Assembly: GCA_003671275.1 (NCBI GenBank)
Contig: QWPB01000006.1
Location: 1 to 64,000 of the forward strand
Direction of reading: 5' to 3'
Length of the DNA: 64,000 bases
Origin: Planctomycetota bacterium
Lineage (GTDB): Bacteria > Planctomycetota > Planctomycetia > Planctomycetales > Planctomycetaceae
The notes beneath the pieces were generated by a model, which was not told where the DNA came from, did not search any database, and was given only the letters and a program-made list of their open reading frames with translations. Every line of letters begins with the position of its first letter. Positions within the stretch are counted from its first letter, which is position 1. Both the position numbers and the translations under genes were made by a program. Positions 56,393 through 64,000 of the stretch are shown piece by piece.

Positions 56393-57406
56393 ATGTGGAC
56401 TCTTCGCCGAAAGTCGGGCTTTACACTGATTGAATTGTTGGTTGTGATCGCCATCATCGCCGTGCTGATTGCACTGCTGCTTCCCGCTGTGCAGCAGGCC
56501 CGCGAAGCCGCTCGTCGCAGCCAATGCCGAAACAATCTGAAGCAGATGGCATTGGCATTCCACAACTACATGGATGCCAACACGGTAATGCCCCCGGGGG
56601 CCTGTGTGAACTTGTCTGTGAGTGCGACCGGGAACAACGGTTCGTGGGGTGTGCATGGGCGGCTGCTGCCGTACATGGAACAGGCCAACCTGTATAACGC
56701 CGTGGATCTGACTCAGGCGTGGGATTTTCAGATGGCCATCAACGGCCTCAAGATTCCTTCGTATGCCTGTCCCAGTGATCCCCAGGCGGATGTTATTCGT
56801 GATCCCGGGGGGGGACGAGCCAAGCTGTTTCCGACAACCTACGGCTTCAATTATGGCACTTGGTTTGTCTTCCGTCCCACGGCTCCGATCACCGGCGGAG
56901 ATGGAATTACCTTTCCCAACAGCAAGCTGACGACGGCCAGTGTATCGGACGGAACGTCCAACACCCTGATGATCGGGGAAGTGAAAGCGTGGCAGCCGTA
57001 CCGCCGCAACGGGGGGCCATCGACGACGACCCGGCCCGATACGGTGACCGCCGCGACGACGATCACGATGTCCGCTCCGGATTTCAAGGATACGGGACAC
57101 ACGGAATGGCCCGACGGACGCGTCCATCACTCGGGTTTCACCTGTACGCTGGGCCCGAATAGCAAGGTGATCACGACAAATGGCGTGACGACCTATGACA
57201 CGGACTTCAACTCCTGGCAGGAAGGGAAGAACGGCGGTGCGGGGAATCCTACCTATGCTATCGTGACATCACGGAGCCATCATACGGGAATCGTGAATGT
57301 CGCCTTGATGGACGGATCGTGCCGGAGCATCAGCGAAAACATCGATCTGTTTCTCTGGCGGTCTCTGGGAACCCGCGCCGGCTCTGAGACTGTGGGCGAG
57401 TTCTAG
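56393..57406 (+). CDS. DUF1559 pseudopilin-like protein
   Basis: A 337-residue protein of the planctomycete DUF1559 family. It has a type IV pilin/type II secretion signal: basic start RRKSG, then [20 protein letters not shown] with the conserved glutamate five residues after the cleavage site, and [22 protein letters not shown]. The C-terminal part has [33 protein letters not shown]-type ending, here [15 protein letters not shown]. ATG 56393 has AAGGA nine bases upstream. It stands alone before a terminator. These proteins occur in dozens of copies per genome; role unknown. Confidence 0.93.
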   Translation: [337 protein letters not shown]

Positions 57407-57423
57407 ATCCCGGGTATTATCCG

Positions 57424-57456
57424 CCCAGGGGGAAGTCGCCCCTGGGTTTTGTTTTT
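57424..57456 (+). terminator. Intrinsic terminator after DUF1559 gene
   Basis: CCCAGGGG (57424-57431) and CCCCTGGG (57439-57446) form an 8-bp hairpin with a seven-base loop, followed directly by TTTTGTTTTT. It ends 22 bases before the next gene. Confidence 0.88.
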
Positions 57457-57478
57457 CTGTTGATAGAGAGCATCTGGA

Positions 57479-58591
57479 ATGGCAATGCGTCACAATGGCC
57501 GGACCATGCGGGATGGGCGTGATGATGGTCTGCGGCCTCTGCAGAGTCTGGACCTGGCCAAGGTTCACAGTTTTGCTGATCTGCTTCGGGCGATGGGAGA
57601 CACGGCCTTTTCTGGGCGGCAGCTGGGTGAAGCCTATGACGTGCTGATGGAGATGTTCCATCCCGAGAATCCGGTCAAGGTCGTGTTGACGCTTTCTGGT
57701 GCGATGACCGTGGCCAAGCAGGGCAAGATGATCTGCGACATGATCGATCGGGGGTTGGTCGATGCGGTGATCTCCACCGGTGCATTGATTGCCCATGGGT
57801 TGACCGAGTCGATCGGACTGACGCACTATCGGCATGATCCCGGAAAGAGTGACGAGAAGCTCTACGAACTGGGCTATAACCGGATCTACGACACGCTGGA
57901 GATGGAGGCCAATCTCAACGAGGTCGAGGTTCTGGTTCGCAAGACCTTGGACGACAATCCAGTTCCGGAAGGGGGGTGGTCGTCGGCCCGAATCTGCCGG
58001 GCGCTCGGGAAGAAACTGCATGACGATGATCTGGGTGTCGGGATTCTGCGAAGTGCCTACGAGAAGAATGTGCCCGTCTTTATCCCCGCCTTCACGGACA
58101 GCGAGGTGGGGCTCGACGTGGCGACCTGGGCCATGCGTCGATGGTGTGATGAGCAGGGGCTCGATCCGTCGACGATGTCTCCCGATGAGTTGATGCGTGT
58201 GCCTCCCGCCTTCAATCCGTTTCTGGATCTGCTGGAGTATGCCCGGCTCATCGGGACGGGACAGACGCTGGGTATCTTTACTGTGGGGGGCGGTGTTCCG
58301 CGGAACTGGGCCCAGCAGGTGGCCCCGTTCTACGATATGACCAATCTGCGAGTGGGCAGTCACTTTGTGGCGCCGCGATTCAAGTATGGCGTGCGACTCT
58401 GTCCTGAGCCGGTTCACTGGGGTGGACTTTCAGGGTGTACCTACATCGAGGGCGTCAGCTGGGGGAAATTCATTGCACCTCGGGATGGCGGTAAATTTGC
58501 AGAGGTGTACGCCGACGCTACGGTTGCCTGGCCGCTTCTGATGAAGGCGGTGTTTGAGTCGCTCGATCAGTTGCCCCAGCCTCAATCTTGA
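57479..58591 (+). CDS. Deoxyhypusine synthase-like protein
   Basis: A 370-residue protein of the deoxyhypusine synthase family. NAD-binding segments include VVLTLSGAMTVAKQGKM and DAVISTGALIAHGLTE, VPVFIPAFTDSEVG and LGIFTVGGGVPRNW. The catalytic lysine and its neighbours are kept in EGVSWGKF, but the histidine after GGGV (human KHH) reads RNW, and the acidic residue before EGVSWGK is replaced. Bacteria lack eIF5A, and such changes are known in bacterial paralogues that make homospermidine or act on other amines; the substrate here is unknown. It has 22 bp after a terminator and reads into the cysteine desulfurase gene. Confidence 0.85.
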   Translation: MAMRHNGRTMRDGRDDGLRPLQSLDLAKVHSFADLLRAMGDTAFSGRQLGEAYDVLMEMFHPENPVKVVLTLSGAMTVAKQGKMICDMIDRGLVDAVISTGALIAHGLTESIGLTHYRHDPGKSDEKLYELGYNRIYDTLEMEANLNEVEVLVRKTLDDNPVPEGGWSSARICRALGKKLHDDDLGVGILRSAYEKNVPVFIPAFTDSEVGLDVATWAMRRWCDEQGLDPSTMSPDELMRVPPAFNPFLDLLEYARLIGTGQTLGIFTVGGGVPRNWAQQVAPFYDMTNLRVGSHFVAPRFKYGVRLCPEPVHWGGLSGCTYIEGVSWGKFIAPRDGGKFAEVYADATVAWPLLMKAVFESLDQLPQPQS

Positions 58592-58609
58592 GAGGGTGTG
58601 ATTCCCCCG

Positions 58610-59755
58610 ATGTCGCGCCCACTGATCTACCTGGACCACAATGCCACGACACCGCTCGACGCAGATGCTGAGGCGGCTATGGTTGCGGCTGGGCGTCAGG
58701 CATTTGCCAACCCCGGCAGTCGACATGCTGCCGGTCGAACGGCACGCAATGCGCTGGAAGCCGCTCGCGAACAAGTTGCCAGCCTGCTGGGGGCGCGCCC
58801 CGTCGAGGTGGTCTTCACCAGTGGCGGAACAGAGTCCAACACGCTGGCCCTGATAGGTCTGACCGCTGGACGGGCAGGTGTGTTCCTCGCTCCACGGGGA
58901 GAGCATCCCTCCATTGAAGAGACATTGCGTCGACTGGAACGGGTCGATTGGCTGCGTGAAACACTGACCGTCGACAATCAGGGGCGCATCGTGACTCCCC
59001 GGTTGGCAGAGGAGCAATGGGCCCGAGTGGGGTTGTGTACGCTGCTACTGGCCCATAACGAGACCGGAGTGGTACAGGATGTTTCCCGCCTGGCGGCAGA
59101 ATGCCGGTCTCGGTCCATTCCCTTCCATCTGGACGGCGTGCAGGCGATCGGAAAGATTCCGGTCGATTTTCAGGCACTGGGTGCGACGACGTTATCGATC
59201 GGAGCCCACAAGTTTTATGGGCCTCGCGGTATCGGGGCCTTGCTGGTTCGTGACGGGACTCAGCTGAGATCGCTGCTGGTTGGTGGACATCAGGAACGGG
59301 AGCGTCGCGCGGGGACCGAGCCGGTGGCCCTCGCCGTGGGGCTGGCAGCTGCCTTGGATCAGGCCGTGCGATCCATGGCCACAACAGCGGTCCGCATCGC
59401 GACGTTGCGAGATCAGTTGGCCAGCCGTCTGACGGAGCTGTGCTCGCCGCTCGTGGTCCATGGGGTGGATGCTCCACGATTGCCGAATACGCTGAATGTG
59501 GGGTTCCCGGACTGTGACGGTGAAGCGTTACTGGTCGCTCTGGATTTGGAGGGCGTGTGCTGCTCCCTCGGAAGCACCTGCGCCAGTGGGGCCAGTGAAC
59601 CCTCACCGATGTTGCTGGCCATGGGGGTGTCGCGAGACCTGGCGCTGGCCTCGGTGCGTTTCAGTCTGGGGCGCGACAACACCGTGGATGAGATCGAAGA
59701 GGCGGCCCGGAGAATTGCGATGATTGTGCGGCGACAGCGAGCTACGGCCCGCTGA
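58610..59755 (+). CDS. Cysteine desulfurase (NifS/IscS family)
   Basis: A 381-residue PLP enzyme that takes sulfur from cysteine for iron-sulfur clusters or tRNA thiolation. It has IYLDHNATTPLD, VFTSGGTESNTLALIG, LAHNETGVVQDV, HLDGVQAIGKIPVDF, the PLP lysine in SIGAHKFYGPRGIGALLV, and the active cysteine in CCSLGSTCASGASEPS. ATG 58610 gives MSRPLIYLDHN and starts 18 bp after the deoxyhypusine synthase-like gene, so the two are probably one operon. No iscU or iscR is nearby. Confidence 0.94.
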   Translation: MSRPLIYLDHNATTPLDADAEAAMVAAGRQAFANPGSRHAAGRTARNALEAAREQVASLLGARPVEVVFTSGGTESNTLALIGLTAGRAGVFLAPRGEHPSIEETLRRLERVDWLRETLTVDNQGRIVTPRLAEEQWARVGLCTLLLAHNETGVVQDVSRLAAECRSRSIPFHLDGVQAIGKIPVDFQALGATTLSIGAHKFYGPRGIGALLVRDGTQLRSLLVGGHQERERRAGTEPVALAVGLAAALDQAVRSMATTAVRIATLRDQLASRLTELCSPLVVHGVDAPRLPNTLNVGFPDCDGEALLVALDLEGVCCSLGSTCASGASEPSPMLLAMGVSRDLALASVRFSLGRDNTVDEIEEAARRIAMIVRRQRATAR

Positions 59756-59761
59756 TAAACG

Positions 59762-59790
59762 ACGAGAGGCACCCTGAAGATGCCTCTCGT
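59762..59790. terminator. Bidirectional hairpin between convergent genes
   Basis: ACGAGAGGCA (59762-59771) and TGCCTCTCGT (59781-59790) form a perfect 10-bp stem with a nine-base loop, six bases after the cysteine desulfurase stop and 25 before the LysM gene stop. It has no long T-run, so the terminator role rests on position and stem strength. Confidence 0.6.
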
Positions 59791-59815
59791 GACATGACAC
59801 GTTGCCCTGGGGGCG

Positions 59816-61036
59816 TTATCTGACCACGATGGAGTCGCTCGCATCTTCCGGCAGTCGCAGCACCATGCCGATTTTCATGTTGTCTGGATTGGGTAGCGTG
59901 TCCTCATTGAGGGTCACAATCTGTGTCCAGCGAGAAGACCTTCCCAGGTGATTCTGGGCGATATCACTGAGCGTGTCTCCCTCACCCACGCGGTACATCG
60001 GTTGTCCGCTGGCGTCCACGAAGAAGCCCGATTTGACGGGCGCAGTGGGGGCGGCGGCGGTCCGCCGAGTCACGGCTCCCGAGATCAGGTGCGCGAACTT
60101 GGCTTCGAGTGTGTCGATGCTTGGGACCACGACCTTCATGCCTGGCTTAATCTTGTCGGGCTTCGGGATGCGGACCTTGTTGTACTCGGCCAGTGCAGCG
60201 CTGTAACGTCCCTGTCCATAGTGCTTCTTGGAGATGGTCCAGAACGATTCTCCTCCCGCGACCGTGTGCAGTTCATCGTCGGTAGAGAATTGTCCTTCTC
60301 CCGAATCGGTGTACGGAGCTGGCGCAATGCGGACCTGACCCGCTGAGTTCGTACGTACGGGACTGGCTTCAACAGAATCGTCGGCGGGTACCGGTGCGGC
60401 ATCGTCCGCCGTGAAGTTCGCGGGTTCATTGGGGGCCGGTTCACGCAGTACCGACTCATCGGTCAGGGCTTCCGCGTCAATGGTCGGAGGCGTTTCGAGC
60501 ATCAGCTCCGTGTCCTCTGCAGCCGGTTCGCCAAGTCCCTCGCTCGGAACCAGATTCTGGATTTGGCGAATGGGGCGAGTGGGGACCAGTTCCGGCTCTT
60601 GCGGAACGGCCCACACGCTGTTCGAAGGGGGCGCAGAATGCTTGCGGATCAGTGTCTGTGATGACTTGAATTCCGTGGGAATAAGCTCAGTGGTCTCGCC
60701 GAACTTACCCGATTGGGGGCGGGCGGGAACCTTCTCGTCCGGACCGGTAGGTAGCAACCGTGTGTTGCCGGGACGCTTGATCGGTTGCGGCTTGACCGGG
60801 GGCTGGGCGGGAACGGCTTTCTCCGGCTGCGGTCCAATCTCCGTTGCGAATAATTCCGCAGGGATTGTTTCATCTACCAGAGCCGGGGGCGCGAGGGGGG
60901 CTTCGGCTTCCTGAGCTTGGAGTGACGACGCCCAGCTCATACCGCCCATCAGGGACAATGTGGAGAGCGTGATGATCCAGCGACTGCGGGAATTTCCGGG
61001 GAAATGGCCAGCGCGGGACGACATGAATCCGTTCAT
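59816..61036 (-). CDS. Secreted protein with two LysM domains
   Basis: A 406-residue exported protein. A signal peptide ends near SLQAQEAEA. A long Pro/Glu-rich disordered part (about 45-240) leads to two LysM domains: HTVAGGESFWTISKKHYGQGRYSAALAEYN (about 250-305) and YRVGEGDTLSDIAQNHLGRSSRWTQIVTLN (about 345-395). LysM binds N-acetylglucosamine polymers such as peptidoglycan, which planctomycetes do possess. No enzymatic domain is seen. ATG 61036 with GGAG six bases upstream is preferred; the longer frame starts with TTG at 61048. Confidence 0.85.
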   Translation of the reverse strand: MNGFMSSRAGHFPGNSRSRWIITLSTLSLMGGMSWASSLQAQEAEAPLAPPALVDETIPAELFATEIGPQPEKAVPAQPPVKPQPIKRPGNTRLLPTGPDEKVPARPQSGKFGETTELIPTEFKSSQTLIRKHSAPPSNSVWAVPQEPELVPTRPIRQIQNLVPSEGLGEPAAEDTELMLETPPTIDAEALTDESVLREPAPNEPANFTADDAAPVPADDSVEASPVRTNSAGQVRIAPAPYTDSGEGQFSTDDELHTVAGGESFWTISKKHYGQGRYSAALAEYNKVRIPKPDKIKPGMKVVVPSIDTLEAKFAHLISGAVTRRTAAAPTAPVKSGFFVDASGQPMYRVGEGDTLSDIAQNHLGRSSRWTQIVTLNEDTLPNPDNMKIGMVLRLPEDASDSIVVR

Positions 61037-61082
61037 GGCGAACTCCAAGGGGGAGTGGGGGAAGGCGATGTGGAGGGGAGGG

Positions 61083-62027
61083 TCACTTGCGAGTGACGCA
61101 CCGCAGTTTGGCAGAGCGACTGCGGGGGTTCAGACGAACCTCGGTGGGACTGGGGCCGATCGGCTTGCGGGTGACCATATCCCAAATGGTCGAATTACGG
61201 AATGCCTGTTTAACGATTCTGTCTTCCAGGGAATGGAATGTAATAACTACTGCTCGCCCGCCGGGGGAGAGTACGGCGGGGAGGGTCGTTTCCAGGAAGT
61301 GGGTGAGCTGGTCCAGCTCATGGTTTACGTGAATTCGCAGGGCCTGGAATACGCGTGTGGCCGGGTGACTGCCGGGAGTCCGATGGCCCACTGGAAGGTC
61401 GGTTCCACTGCGAATCTTCAGGACTCTCTCAACCACACGAACAAGGTCGGCGGCTGTCTTTACCGGATCCAGCCTGCGGCCGCCGACGATGGCCTGAGCG
61501 AGTTTGTCGGCGGCTGGTTCTTCGCCCCAGTCCCGAAAGACGCGCGCGATCTCTTCACTGCTGGCGGTGTGCAGGAACTCCGCCGCAGAGACGCCGGCCC
61601 GCGTGTCGAACCGCATGTCGAGTGGCCCGCCCGCATCGAAACCAAAGCCCCGCTCGCGGTCGGCCAGCTGATCGGAGGACAGGCCCAGATCGACAAGCAG
61701 GCGGTCGATGTGGAGTAATCCCTGGGCCTTCATGACTTCCGCAAGGTCTGCGTAGCTGGATTGATGCAGGGAGAAGGGGGCGGGAGGGAGAGGTGAAGAG
61801 GTCGCCAGCTTTTCCTGAGCGAAGGCGAGCATCATCGGGTCGCGGTCAAGACCGATGAGCCGCCCGCCGGGTTGAATACGCGGAAGGATCTTGGAGCTGT
61901 GCCCGCCCGCTCCGACGGTGCCATCGACGACGGTGAGGCCGGGACGCAGGTCGAGCTGGTCGAGAACCTCGTGAAGCAGGACGGGGATGTGGATCGAGGT
62001 CGGCAAGGGAGAAATGCCAGAGGGCAA
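61083..62027 (-). CDS. rsmH: 16S rRNA (cytosine-1402-N4)-methyltransferase RsmH
   Basis: A 314-residue SAM-dependent methyltransferase, formerly MraW. It has HIPVLLHEVLDQL, DGTVGAGGHSSKIL (SAM loop), GLDRDPMMLAFA, LVDLGLSSDQLADRERGFGF, PLDMRFDTRAGVSAAEFL, and at the end VITFHSLEDRIVKQAFR. The longest frame starts with TTG 62027, which lies inside a palindromic repeat; no ATG precedes the conserved part. TTG 62006 is an alternative. It is not in a dcw cluster here: LysM and glmS are the neighbours. Confidence 0.93.
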   Translation of the reverse strand: MPSGISPLPTSIHIPVLLHEVLDQLDLRPGLTVVDGTVGAGGHSSKILPRIQPGGRLIGLDRDPMMLAFAQEKLATSSPLPPAPFSLHQSSYADLAEVMKAQGLLHIDRLLVDLGLSSDQLADRERGFGFDAGGPLDMRFDTRAGVSAAEFLHTASSEEIARVFRDWGEEPAADKLAQAIVGGRRLDPVKTAADLVRVVERVLKIRSGTDLPVGHRTPGSHPATRVFQALRIHVNHELDQLTHFLETTLPAVLSPGGRAVVITFHSLEDRIVKQAFRNSTIWDMVTRKPIGPSPTEVRLNPRSRSAKLRCVTRK

Positions 62028-62121
62028 GTGACGAGGGACGGGGAATTCGAAATCCGAGCAATCAGGGCGTGAACTTTTCGGATTTCGTGCTTCGAGTTTT
62101 CGACTCGGTACTTGTCACTTG
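62025..62121. repeat. 97-bp nested palindrome between rsmH and glmS
   Basis: CAAGTGAC (62025-62032) pairs with GTCACTTG (62114-62121), and inside CGAAATCCGA (62048-62057) pairs with TCGGATTTCG (62078-62087). It shares GAATTCGAAATCC with the palindrome after dnaX. It covers most of the rsmH-glmS gap and the presumed TTG start of rsmH. Confidence 0.7.
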
Positions 62122-62132
62122 AGGTTCGGCAC

Positions 62133-63995
<1,863 letters not shown>

Positions 63996-64000
63996 GGGCG

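Noticed and set aside
57479-58591. Loss of the catalytic lysine in the deoxyhypusine synthase-like protein (GGGVPR)
   Set aside because: The arginine there aligns with the residue before the substrate histidine. The catalytic lysine lies in SWGK and is present.

Overview
The window is a G+C-rich chromosomal segment of a planctomycete (Planctomycetota, most likely order Planctomycetales). The evidence is the gene content: two large planctomycete-type cytochrome proteins (13658-17131 and 26209-30408), a paired DUF1549/DUF1553 and DUF1501 locus (54914-51667), a DUF1559 pseudopilin-like protein, a DUF3179 lipoprotein, and an N-terminal zinc ribbon on a membrane protease. Genus cannot be fixed from the sequence alone. 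All gene functions below come from reading motifs, not from database searches.

Layout. 0.2-4.3 kb: a secreted sialate-esterase/ceramidase-like fusion and an M16 peptidase, both on the minus strand. 4.4-9.9 kb: mfd, a PpiC-type lipoprotein and a chorismate-lyase-like protein on plus. 10-13.5 kb: purE-purK (ATGA overlap), a SIS-domain protein and a free-standing M41 peptidase domain on minus. 13.6-31.5 kb: large planctomycete cytochrome proteins interspersed with an ABC-2 permease, RNase R, a DUF488 protein, MscS, a HerA-like ATPase, a DUF3179 lipoprotein and an ATP-grasp enzyme. 31.5-38.8 kb: a Ycf46-like AAA ATPase divergent from leuS, then a small accessory island behind leuS holding a HigBA-type toxin-antitoxin pair and a DinD homologue. 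39-42 kb: a zinc-ribbon/trypsin/WD40 protein. 42.3-47 kb: dnaX-ybaB-recR-rpoN reading left on minus, divergent from pheT. 49-51.7 kb: a nuclease-helicase (DUF2075) gene and an IS66 transposase remnant. 51.7-56.2 kb: the DUF1501/DUF1549 pair and a DSD1-type PLP enzyme. 56.4-64 kb: DUF1559 protein, deoxyhypusine-synthase-like protein, cysteine desulfurase, LysM protein, rsmH and glmS.

The most notable signals are not ordinary genes. (1) The last 28 nt of leuS (36730-36757) recur exactly at 37784-37811, so the HigBA-type cassette sits between two copies of the leuS 3' end. (2) The HigBA-type promoter carries a perfect 9+1+9 palindrome next to a TTGACA box. (3) dnaX contains a run of nine A residues after which both shifted frames stop almost at once, the arrangement used by Thermus to make tau and gamma by slippage. 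(4) leuS and a planctomycete cytochrome gene carry in-frame heptanucleotide tandem repeats, and leuS also carries a 79-bp inverted repeat inside its editing domain. (5) Several families of dispersed palindromes lie in intergenic gaps.

Functionally, most of the window is housekeeping: replication and repair (mfd, dnaX, recR, ybaB), translation (leuS, pheT, rsmH), purine and amino-sugar synthesis (purEK, glmS), RNA decay (rnr) and transcription (rpoN). To this are added secreted and membrane proteins typical of the phylum and two small accessory patches (36.8-38.8 kb and 49.2-51.6 kb). No tRNA, rRNA, CRISPR array or intact insertion sequence was recognised.
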